Shown here: one piece after another, positions 26,706 to 34,245 of the stretch
Layout: every line of letters begins with the position of its first letter
Numbering within the stretch: the stretch's first letter is position 1
The notes under the pieces: model-generated
Database searches by the model: none
What the model saw: only the letters and a program-made list of their open reading frames with translations
Told to the model about the DNA's origin: nothing
NCBI GenBank assembly: GCA_025408425.1
Contig: JANXYX010000009.1
Location: forward strand, 1-64,000
Direction: 5' to 3'
Length of the DNA: 64,000 bases
DNA from: Granulicella sp.
Lineage (GTDB): Bacteria; Acidobacteriota; Terriglobia; Terriglobales; Acidobacteriaceae
Made by a program: the position numbers and the translations under genes

Positions 26706-27767
26706 ATGAAGACATTTTCGTATTTGCTTTTCCTGGTAGTGATCGGTGCGCCGTCCATCGTGTCGAACCTCGCGGCTCAGAGTACGGCAGCGACGACCGA
26801 TACTTTTCATAATCCTTTGCTGGCGACGGGACCGGACCCGTGGGTGGTGACTCATGACGGTTTTTACTACTACATGAATACAACCGGCCATAATTTGACG
26901 GTATGGAAGACTCGCGACATTACGGACCTAGCGCACGCCGAGAAGCGGGTGGTGTGGACGCCACCTGCGACTGGGCCGTACTCCCACGATATTTGGGCAC
27001 CAGAACTGCATTGGCTGGACGGCAAGTGGTACATCTACTTCGCCGCCGATGCGGGCGCGAATGAATCGCACCGGATCTATGTGGTGGAGAATGCGGCGGC
27101 CGATCCGCTGCAGGGAGAGTGGATCTTCAAGGGCAAGGTAGGGGATGGGACGGACAAGTGGGCCATCGATGCGTCGGTTTTCGAGGACCAGGGACAGAAA
27201 TATATTGTCTGGTCTGGATGGGAGGGGGATAGCGATGGCGAGCAGCGCATCTATCTGGCCCACCTGAAGAATCCATGGACGGTTGATTCGAAGCGGGTTC
27301 TGCTCTCCTATTCCCAGTACCCGTGGGAGCGTGTGGGAGATCTTCCTAATCGTCCGGAGATGCCGCACGTCAATGTGAATGAAGGGCCGGAGATTCTGCA
27401 GCATGGAAAGAGAATCTTTATGGTGTACTCCGGTTCGGCGTGCTGGACGGATTACTACGAGCTTGGTGTGGTGGAGGCGAAGTCCGGTGCGAATCTTCTG
27501 GATGCAGCTTCCTGGAAGAAGTTCGATCATCCATTTTTCAAGCAAGAGCGTAAGGCGAGCGTTTTTGGTCCGGGGCATAACGGGTTCTTCCAGTCATTGG
27601 ATGGGAAGGAAGACTGGATTATCTATCATGCAAATGCGGGGTCGAACGAAGGGTGTGGGGAGAAGCGCTCGCCGCGGATTCAACGCTTTACGTGGAATGC
27701 GGACGGGACGCCGGAGTTCGGCAAGCCAGTCTCGACCGATACTGCGATCCGTAAGCCGTCGCATTGA
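26706..27767 (+). CDS. Secreted glycoside hydrolase of family GH43
   Basis: GH43 enzymes are five-bladed propeller arabinanases, arabinofuranosidases or xylosidases that act on plant hemicellulose. A signal peptide is present (FSYLLFLVVIGAPSIVSNLA, cut near AAQS). The conserved first Asp is D44 in GPDPWVVTHDG. The second Asp fits WAIDASVFEDQGQKY, and the acid Glu fits NVNEGPEIL near residue 227. This order matches the D-D-E triad. The linkage cut cannot be told. No transporter or regulator for sugars is beside it. Confidence 0.88.
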   Translation: MKTFSYLLFLVVIGAPSIVSNLAAQSTAATTDTFHNPLLATGPDPWVVTHDGFYYYMNTTGHNLTVWKTRDITDLAHAEKRVVWTPPATGPYSHDIWAPELHWLDGKWYIYFAADAGANESHRIYVVENAAADPLQGEWIFKGKVGDGTDKWAIDASVFEDQGQKYIVWSGWEGDSDGEQRIYLAHLKNPWTVDSKRVLLSYSQYPWERVGDLPNRPEMPHVNVNEGPEILQHGKRIFMVYSGSACWTDYYELGVVEAKSGANLLDAASWKKFDHPFFKQERKASVFGPGHNGFFQSLDGKEDWIIYHANAGSNEGCGEKRSPRIQRFTWNADGTPEFGKPVSTDTAIRKPSH

Positions 27768-27901
27768 TTTTGCCGCGGCGGGAGGTGGATGCAGGTGAGG
27801 TTATTTGTTCGTGAGCGGCGGGATGTAGTCGTGGTGCAGGGAGCGATTGCGGCGGTGCGATTACAATCAGGGGATTCGGGATTTATGAAGGATGCGAGCA
27901 G

Positions 27902-28846
27902 ATGCAGGTGATTGCGGAGAAGAAGAAGGCTCTGACTTTTCAGGAGCTTTTGTTCAGGTTACAGAGGTTTTGGGCGGACCGTGGCTGTGTTTTGCAGCAG
28001 CCTTATGACGTTGAGGTTGGGGCGGGGACGATGTCTCCGGATACGTTTTTGCGGGTTCTGGGGCCTAAGCCGGTACGGATTGCGTATGCACAGCCTTCGC
28101 GGCGGCCAGCGGATGGGCGGTATGGAGAGAATCCGAACCGACTGTTTCGGCATACGCAGTTGCAGGTGATTCTGAAGCCGCCACCGGTGCGGATTCAGGA
28201 GATGTATCTCGAGAGCCTTGAGGCGATTGGTATCGACCTGAAAGAGCATGACATCAAGTTTGAAGAGGACAACTGGGAGTGGCCGGTGGGCGGCGCGTGG
28301 GGCGTTGGCTGGCAGGTGATGCTGGATGGGCTGGAGATTACGCAGTTTACGTACTTCCAGCAGTGCGGCGGGATGGATCTGGACCCGATATGCGGGGAGA
28401 TTACGTACGGGTTGGAGCGGATTGCGGGGTTTCTGCAGGACGTGGATTCGATCTACGACATTGTGTGGGCGATTGAGCCAGATACTGGCAAACAAGTGAC
28501 TTACGGGGAGATCCGGTTGGCCGAAGAGGAGCAGTATTCGGCTTATGGGTTTGATTATGCGGATGTGGGGAAGCTTTGGGAGCATTTGAATCTGTATGAG
28601 GCGGAGTGCCTGGGATTGTTGGAGAAGGCAAAGGGCTTTGAGGAGATGGATGCGCTGACTTTGAAGCGTTTTCCGGTGCTGGGGGCTTATGAATTGGCGC
28701 TTAAGTGCTCTCATATGTTCAATTTGCTGGATGCTCGTGGTGCGATTTCGGTGACGGAGCGGGTGGGTGTGATGGCCCGGATTCGGACGCTGGTTGTGGG
28801 GGTGGCGAAGGTCTATGCGGCGCAGGGCGTGGCGGTAGCAGGATGA
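27902..28846 (+). CDS. glyQ: Glycyl-tRNA synthetase alpha subunit
   Basis: This is the catalytic subunit of the bacterial alpha2beta2 glycyl-tRNA synthetase. Class II hallmarks are visible: [20 protein letters not shown] near the start, then [36 protein letters not shown] and [20 protein letters not shown]. The 314-residue length is typical. The ATG is at 27902. The partner glyS begins 108 bases downstream on the same strand. Confidence 0.97.
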   Translation: MQVIAEKKKALTFQELLFRLQRFWADRGCVLQQPYDVEVGAGTMSPDTFLRVLGPKPVRIAYAQPSRRPADGRYGENPNRLFRHTQLQVILKPPPVRIQEMYLESLEAIGIDLKEHDIKFEEDNWEWPVGGAWGVGWQVMLDGLEITQFTYFQQCGGMDLDPICGEITYGLERIAGFLQDVDSIYDIVWAIEPDTGKQVTYGEIRLAEEEQYSAYGFDYADVGKLWEHLNLYEAECLGLLEKAKGFEEMDALTLKRFPVLGAYELALKCSHMFNLLDARGAISVTERVGVMARIRTLVVGVAKVYAAQGVAVAG

Positions 28847-28954
28847 AAATCATGGACATAAGGTGATTTTTTGCCTGGTAAGCGTGGCGTAGTTTTCGCA
28901 GCAAATTTGAGTCAGGTTTTGAGTCCGTCCGGAGACGGGGAATGAGTCGAGAGC

Positions 28955-31075
28955 ATGGCAGATTTTCTTTTTGAGATTGGTTTGGAAGAGATTCCCGCGC
29001 GGATGATTGCGGGGGCACAGGCGGAGTTGGAGAAGCGCGTTGTGGGGCTGCTGGAGCGCGAGCGGCTGGTGAGCGGCGGAGTGGTGAGCCGGAGCTATTC
29101 GACCCCGCGCCGGCTGGCGGTGGTGGTGGAGGGGGTAACGGCGCGGCAGGAGGATGTAGCGGAGGAGATGTTGGGGCCTTCGGCGAAGATTGCGTTCAAG
29201 GATGGTGTGGCGACTCCGGCAGCGGTAGCGTTTGCGAAGAAGGCAGGCGTGGCGGTGGAGGAGTTGAAGACTGTTACGACTGCCAAGGGGGAGTATCTGG
29301 CGGCGGTTGCGGTGAAGGCTGGCCGGAGCGCGGCCGAGGTGATAGCGGCGGAGTTGCCGAAGGAGTTGGCGGGGATTTACTGGGCGAAGAATATGTACTG
29401 GCGGGCGGGGCGGCCGGAGCGGTTTGTGCGGCCGGTGCGTTGGCTGGTGGCGCTGCTGGGAAGTGAGACGGTTCCGGTGGAGTTTGCCGGTTATGTAGCG
29501 GGAGATGTTACGTATGGGCACCGGGTGCTGTTCGGCGAGCAGCCTGTGGTGGTGGAGGGTCCGGGGGCGTATGTTGGGGCGCTGGAGAAGGCGTTTGTGA
29601 TTGCTGATGTTGAGGTTCGGCGGCAGAAGATTCGGAAGGCGCTGGACCGGGTTACAAGGGCGGGTGATGCGGGCGGCTCGGGGTTGCGGTGGCGTGAAGA
29701 CCATGGGTTGGTGGATAAGCTGACGCACCTGACGGAGTGGGCTTCGGACCGGTCTGTGGTGATGGGTGGGTTTGAGGCGGAGTATCTGGAGTTGCCGGAG
29801 GAGGTTCTGGTGACTGTGATGCGGGATCACCAGAGCTACTTCGCGGTAGAAGACAAGGATGGGAAGCTGGCGCCTTATTTTCTGGCGGTGCTGAATATGC
29901 AGGCGGATGAGGCTGGACTGGCGGTGATTCGGCATGGGAATGCCCGGGTGCTGCGGGCTCGGTTCAACGATGCACGATTCTTCTGGGAGTTTGACCAGCG
30001 TACTCCTTTGAAGGCGCGGGTGGAGTTGCTGAAGAATGTGACTTTCCAGAAGGATTTGGGGAGCTATGCGGCGAAGGCCGAGCGGGTACGGAAGGTAGCT
30101 GCTGGGCTGGCTGGGCTGGTGAGTTCGCGGGGATGTGGGCTGGATGCGGCTGCTCTGGACGAGGCCGTGGTGTTGGCGAAGACTGACCTGACGAGTGAGT
30201 TGGTGAAGGAGTTTACGGAGTTGCAGGGGATCGTGGGTGGGCTGTATGCGCGGGCGCAGGGGTTTAGTGCGGCGACTGCGGATGCGATCTATGACCAGTA
30301 TCTTCCGGAGTCGATGGAAGACGCTGTGCCCCGGACGGTGGAGGGTGCGGTGCTGGCGATTGCGGACAAGGCGGATACGATTGCCGGGATGTTTGGTTTG
30401 GGGCTGGAGCCCACGGGGTCCAAGGACCCGTTTGCGTTGCGGCGTGCGGCGAATGGGATTGTGAAGATACTGGCGGAGACCGCGGTGGCTTTGCCGCTAA
30501 CGCTGGCTGAGGTTGCGGCAGCTGCTACGGATGACGAGGCTGTGGTCGCCAAGATGAGAGCGTTCTTTGCGGAGCGGCTGGAGTTCTATCTGCGGGAGGC
30601 CCAAGGCCAGGCCTATGACGTGGTGAAGGCGGTGCTGGCGGCTGGCGCGGAGGATGTTCGGGATGTGCTGGCCCGGACGTTTGCAGTGACGGTGGTGCGG
30701 GGTGGCGGGGATTTTGTTGCGGTGTCGGCTGCATTCAAGCGGATGAAGAATATTCTGACGCAGGCGAAGGAGAAGGAATTTGCGGCGGCGGAGTTTGTGA
30801 GTGCGGATTTGCTGACGGATGATGCTGAGAAGGCTTTGTGGGAGCGGTCGGCTGAACTGGCGTCGGAGGTTGCGGTGCTGCGTTCGGAGGCGAATTACCA
30901 CGCTGCTCTGGAGTTGATTGCGACACTGCGACCGCAGGTGGATACGTTCTTTGATGCGGTGATGGTGATGGCGCCGGAGGCTGAGGTGAGGGCGAATCGG
31001 CTTGCTTTGCTGCGGGAGGTTCTCGGGGATTTCTCGGGGATTGCGGATTTCTCGGAGATTGTGGTGGCGGGGTAG
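28955..31075 (+). CDS. glyS: Glycyl-tRNA synthetase beta subunit
   Basis: The 706-residue beta subunit carries tRNA recognition and belongs with glyQ upstream. It begins MADFLFEIGLEEIPARMI, the family start, and continues through WAKNMYWRAGRPERFVRPVR, then GHRVLFGE and VTVMRDHQSYFAVED. An HD-like part follows (TDLTSELVKEFTELQGIVGG) with a C-terminal anticodon-binding domain ending DFSEIVVAG. The last codons are copied 270 bases further on in a repeat-rich spacer. Confidence 0.97.
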   Translation: MADFLFEIGLEEIPARMIAGAQAELEKRVVGLLERERLVSGGVVSRSYSTPRRLAVVVEGVTARQEDVAEEMLGPSAKIAFKDGVATPAAVAFAKKAGVAVEELKTVTTAKGEYLAAVAVKAGRSAAEVIAAELPKELAGIYWAKNMYWRAGRPERFVRPVRWLVALLGSETVPVEFAGYVAGDVTYGHRVLFGEQPVVVEGPGAYVGALEKAFVIADVEVRRQKIRKALDRVTRAGDAGGSGLRWREDHGLVDKLTHLTEWASDRSVVMGGFEAEYLELPEEVLVTVMRDHQSYFAVEDKDGKLAPYFLAVLNMQADEAGLAVIRHGNARVLRARFNDARFFWEFDQRTPLKARVELLKNVTFQKDLGSYAAKAERVRKVAAGLAGLVSSRGCGLDAAALDEAVVLAKTDLTSELVKEFTELQGIVGGLYARAQGFSAATADAIYDQYLPESMEDAVPRTVEGAVLAIADKADTIAGMFGLGLEPTGSKDPFALRRAANGIVKILAETAVALPLTLAEVAAAATDDEAVVAKMRAFFAERLEFYLREAQGQAYDVVKAVLAAGAEDVRDVLARTFAVTVVRGGGDFVAVSAAFKRMKNILTQAKEKEFAAAEFVSADLLTDDAEKALWERSAELASEVAVLRSEANYHAALELIATLRPQVDTFFDAVMVMAPEAEVRANRLALLREVLGDFSGIADFSEIVVAG

Positions 31076-31086
31076 GAGCATATCCC

Positions 31087-31165
31087 GGGGGCTGAAGCCC
31101 AGTGCCTGTTTTTTGCTTGATTGCCGGGGTTGAAACCCCGGCCTATCTTAGAGGCAACAGCAACG
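31087..31165. repeat. Composite palindromic (REP-like) element, copy 1
   Basis: GGGCTGAAGCCC at 31089-31100 and a perfect CCGGGGTT-GA-AACCCCGG at 31124-31141 are followed by CCTATCTTAGAGGCAACAGC. The second copy has the same order 270-272 bases away. Confidence 0.75.
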
Positions 31166-31318
31166 GCAACAGCAGATTCTCCGCTTCTCCTCCGCTTCGC
31201 AAAGGATGACAATGTGCATTGTGATTGGGATGTGGTGGCGCGGTAAGAGCTTGTTGCGGAGAGAGGGCGCGGGAGCGGTCGTGCTTCGCACGATGCCCAC
31301 CTTAGCGACTGGGAGGAA

Positions 31319-31345
31319 TTCTCAGAGATTGTGGTGGCTGGATAA
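31319..31345 (+). pseudogene. Copied tail of glyS
   Basis: In frame this reads FSEIVVAG and then stop, the same as the real glyS C-terminus at 31049-31075 with synonymous changes and TAA in place of TAG. No upstream coding remnant is visible, so only the last codons were copied along with the following palindromic element. Confidence 0.75.
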
Positions 31346-31354
31346 GAAGGCATA

Positions 31355-31432
31355 CCTCAGGGGCTGAAGCCCGCTTCTTTGGGGAGTTTGAATGCATGGG
31401 CTAAAGCCCATGCCTATCTCAGAAGCAACGGC
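31355..31432. repeat. Composite palindromic (REP-like) element, copy 2
   Basis: GGGCTGAAGCCC at 31361-31372 and a perfect GCATGGGCT-AA-AGCCCATGC at 31394-31413 are followed by CTATCTCAGAAGCAACGGC. The palindrome arms differ from copy 1 while symmetry is kept, which suggests selection for the hairpin or repeated gene conversion. Confidence 0.75.
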
Positions 31433-31576
31433 AACGACAGAAGCCAGTGCAGCGACAGAAGCAACGGCAACGACAGAAGCCAGTGCAGCGACAGAAGCCA
31501 GTGCAACGACAGAAGCCGGTGCAGCGACAGAAGCCGGTGCAACGACAGAAGCCAGTGCAGCGACAGAAGCAACGGC
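31433..31576. repeat. 18-bp minisatellite, eight copies
   Basis: Eight uninterrupted 18-base units of the type ARCGACAGAAGCCRGTGC, with two units ending AACGGC. Purine/pyrimidine variants alternate (AACGACAG, AGCGACAG). It follows directly on composite repeat copy 2. Confidence 0.9.
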
Positions 31577-31804
31577 ACCGACAACGGCAAAAGCAACAGC
31601 GAAATACAGGGGTCTCTCCACTGCGGCGGCAAGTGCGCCGCCTCCGGTCGAGATGACGCTTCCTGGGTGGCGGGGTAGGAGAGTTCGCAAAGGGTCTGGG
31701 GCGAACAGGCAACGGCAGGCTGCGCGGCAACGTCGAATCGATAGCAAAGCTAATTTAGTGGGAGTTGATGACGCTGCGTTAGTTTGTTTGGAGGAGATTC
31801 GACC

Positions 31805-32767
31805 ATGCCCCTACCTACGGATGAGAAGTTGCTCGCGTTGAGCCAGAATTTGATCAACCAGTTTGATGCGATCTTTGGGTTGCATCCGGGGTTTCGGCCG
31901 GCGCATGCGAAGGGGGCGATGTTGAGGGGGACGTTTACTCCTTCGTGTGAGGCGGCTTCTCTGACCCGGGCTCCGCATATTAGGCGAGCTTTTACGCCGG
32001 TGGTGGTGCGGTTCTCGAACTCTACGGGGTTGCCGCTGGTTCCGGATAATGATCCGAATGCGAATCCGCGGGGGCTGGCGATTCGGTTTCAGTTGGCGCA
32101 GCACAGCCATACGGACATTTTGAGCCACTCGACGGATGGATTTCCGACGCGGACCGGGGATGAGTTTCTGGAGTTTCTGCGGGCATTGGCGTCGAGCGAT
32201 CTTTCAAACATTCCCGCATCCCCGTTTGGGGCGTTTCTGGGGAGCCATCCGGCTGCGCTGGCGTTTGTGCAGACGCCGAAGCCGGCACCATCGAGCTTTG
32301 CCCGAGAGACTTACTTTGGGGTTACGGCGATGAAGTTTACGAACAAGGATGGGGTGAGCCGGTTTGGACGCTACCGGATCGTTCCTGAGGCTGGGAATGA
32401 TCATCTGGATGATGCTGCCGCGAAGGCGAAGGATGCGAACTACCTGTTTGGTGAGTTGACCGAGAGGATTGCTACGGGGCCGATTCGATTTCGGATTCTG
32501 GTGCAGGTGGCGAACGACGGGGATGTGGTGGATGATTCGACGATCCACTGGCCGAAAGACCGGGCTCTGGTGGAACTGGGCACGATTGAGTTGACTGCGG
32601 CGGTTGCGCACGATGCGCTGGCACAGAAGCAGATCATCTTCGATCCGATCCCACGGGTGGATGGGATTGAGCCTTCGGATGATCCTCTGCTGGAGCTAAG
32701 GGCGGCGGTTTATTTGATCAGCGGTCGCCGCCGCCGGGCTGCGACTGCGGCTGCGACTGCGGCTTAG
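31805..32767 (+). CDS. Catalase-related heme peroxidase
   Basis: The 320-residue protein has the catalase core without the extra C-terminal domains, as in the SrpA-like catalase-related peroxidases that use organic peroxides or hydrogen peroxide. The active-site His lies in RPAHAKGAMLRGTFTPS. The Asn-containing region is NPRGLAIRF, and the probable proximal Tyr is in ELRAAVYLISGRRRR near the end. ATG at 31805 follows GGAGGAG. No signal peptide is seen. The C-terminus ends in a short Ala/Thr repeat. Its stop codon overlaps that of the convergent response regulator. Confidence 0.88.
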   Translation: MPLPTDEKLLALSQNLINQFDAIFGLHPGFRPAHAKGAMLRGTFTPSCEAASLTRAPHIRRAFTPVVVRFSNSTGLPLVPDNDPNANPRGLAIRFQLAQHSHTDILSHSTDGFPTRTGDEFLEFLRALASSDLSNIPASPFGAFLGSHPAALAFVQTPKPAPSSFARETYFGVTAMKFTNKDGVSRFGRYRIVPEAGNDHLDDAAAKAKDANYLFGELTERIATGPIRFRILVQVANDGDVVDDSTIHWPKDRALVELGTIELTAAVAHDALAQKQIIFDPIPRVDGIEPSDDPLLELRAAVYLISGRRRRAATAAATAA

Positions 32768-33240
32768 CGCGGCAGGAAGTTGCCGAGCGAAGACAAGGTT
32801 GGGTGGATGGTGTTGAAGATGAGGTGAACGGCGGACAGGAGCTGGGGCAGGGCGAAGGGCTTGGGGAGGAAGCTCCAGCCTTGCTGCTGCAACTGCTTCT
32901 GAAGGGTTGCGTGGAGGAGGCCGCCAGAGATCATCAGGACGGGCAGGTCCTGGCGGAGAGCTTTGAGTTGATGGGCGAGGTCCAGGCCGGAGCGGTGGGG
33001 CATGTAGAGATCGGTGATGAGGAGATCGACCTTGGGGGCGCTGCGGAAGATCTGGTTGGCGCGGTCAGCGTCTCCTGAGGAGAGGACTCGATAGTTTTCG
33101 TGCTCGAGGAAGGTGCGGGTGAGGGAACGAATGTCTGGGTCGTCATCGACGAGGAGGATGGTGCCGGGGGCGCTGGGTTTTGGATCGGGGCGGGGAGTGG
33201 GGGTGGGGGCGTTGCGTGATGTGAAGTAGTTGAGGTTCAT
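32764..33240 (-). CDS. Single-domain response regulator
   Basis: This stand-alone receiver domain has a Pro-rich N-terminal tail of about 27 residues. The phosphorylation site is the Asp in LLITDLYMPHRSG, with the acidic pair in LLVDDDPDIRSL and the Lys in SFLPKPFALPQL. There is no output domain in its 158 residues, so it acts through a partner. No histidine kinase lies nearby. It is convergent with the catalase-like gene, and the two stops overlap by 2 bases within a 4-base shared end. Confidence 0.9.
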   Translation of the reverse strand: MNLNYFTSRNAPTPTPRPDPKPSAPGTILLVDDDPDIRSLTRTFLEHENYRVLSSGDADRANQIFRSAPKVDLLITDLYMPHRSGLDLAHQLKALRQDLPVLMISGGLLHATLQKQLQQQGWSFLPKPFALPQLLSAVHLIFNTIHPTLSSLGNFLPR

Positions 33241-33436
33241 AGGCGGGGAGGTCTCCTTGGTCAGAGCGCAGTTTAGGTATCCATCATGCGTGCGGATGGT
33301 TGAAGTTCTTCCGAACCTCGACGACTTGGTTGGGACGTTCTGAAACGCAGAAAGATATATGGAGCTGTGGAAAGCCGGCGGAGTTGCCTGGTTTTCAAAG
33401 ATAGATTTCCACAGCTTGGGGAGGCGGGCGTTTTGG

Positions 33437-34141
33437 CTAATTGAGGCGTTGGAGGCGGGCGATCAGTTTTTCTGCGAGGGGTTCGCCGGACTCGGTCCAG
33501 AGGAGTCGGCTGGAGATGCCGCAGTGCTTTTCGACAGATAGGGTGAAGGCGAGGAGGATTTCGATGTTTTGCTGGATGCGCTTCTGGGCGAGCTTGTCGA
33601 GGTCATCGCCGCTGAGGGAGTCGTCCAGGGGGAGATCTTCGAAGGTCCAGTGGGTGTCGAGGCCGAAGTCGATGCGGATGTGGCCGTTCTGGTCGAAGCT
33701 GGCGTCGTCGAACGAGGGGCCGAAGCCGATGATACGTACGGTGGAGGGGCGGAGCTTCCAGAGGGGATCGAGTCTGGAGTCGTCCGGGTCGGTGGAGTCG
33801 CCGGTGGGGATGGCGGAGTTGCTGAGCTCGGGGGACCAGAGGTTCCAACGCATTTCGAACTCGTAGGCCATATCGTCGTGGAGTTGCTCGGTGGCTTCGG
33901 CGACGGCGCTTTCGATGATGGAGGCGGAGGTGTCTGAGTTTTCCTGGGCGCGGTCGTCGTTGACGTAGATGCGCTGGTAGGTAGGGGCTTCGGTGAAGCT
34001 GATGGGGTAGACAGTGGCGGCGGTGACACGTTTCTCTCCACTGATGACAGCGAACTGGCGCAGCACGGAGACGAGCGCTGCGGGGAGGGCCTCGAAGCGG
34101 AAGTTTGGGAACCAAAGGCTAAGGTAAAGCTGATCTGCCAT
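33437..34141 (-). CDS. Conserved-looking hypothetical protein
   Basis: The 234-residue soluble acidic protein begins MADQLYLSLWFPNFRFEALP and has no signal peptide, membrane segment or known motif. The middle includes MRWNLWSPELSN and VRIIGFGPSFDDASFDQNGH, and it ends in a helical stretch with LLWTESGEPLAEKLIARL. Codon use resembles its neighbours, and the frame is free of low complexity, so it is probably real. It is divergent from the LptC/A gene, with about 100 bases between starts. Confidence 0.8.
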   Translation of the reverse strand: MADQLYLSLWFPNFRFEALPAALVSVLRQFAVISGEKRVTAATVYPISFTEAPTYQRIYVNDDRAQENSDTSASIIESAVAEATEQLHDDMAYEFEMRWNLWSPELSNSAIPTGDSTDPDDSRLDPLWKLRPSTVRIIGFGPSFDDASFDQNGHIRIDFGLDTHWTFEDLPLDDSLSGDDLDKLAQKRIQQNIEILLAFTLSVEKHCGISSRLLWTESGEPLAEKLIARLQRLN

Positions 34142-34245
34142 AGAACTAGTTTAGATGCAGTGGGGAGGGCCTGGGACTCAGGAGATGGGGAGTAAATGGG
34201 AAAGGAGTAGCGGGTTAGTAGTGAGATGATAGATATGGCGGGCGA

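Larger units (their letters stand above)
31076..31804. other. Repeat-rich spacer between glyS and the catalase-like gene
   Basis: About 730 bases contain two composite palindromic elements, a copy of the glyS 3-prime end at 31319-31345, an 18-bp minisatellite, and phrases such as CTTCGCACGATGCCCACCTT that look like dispersed acidobacterial spacer sequences. A frame that crosses it (31392-31841) is only the translated minisatellite. No gene is called. Confidence 0.7.

Noticed and set aside
31392-31841. A 149-residue frame across the minisatellite
   Set aside because: The product is mainly the translated 18-bp repeat (Thr/Glu/Ala/Ser), lacks a ribosome-binding site and runs into the catalase-like gene in another frame.
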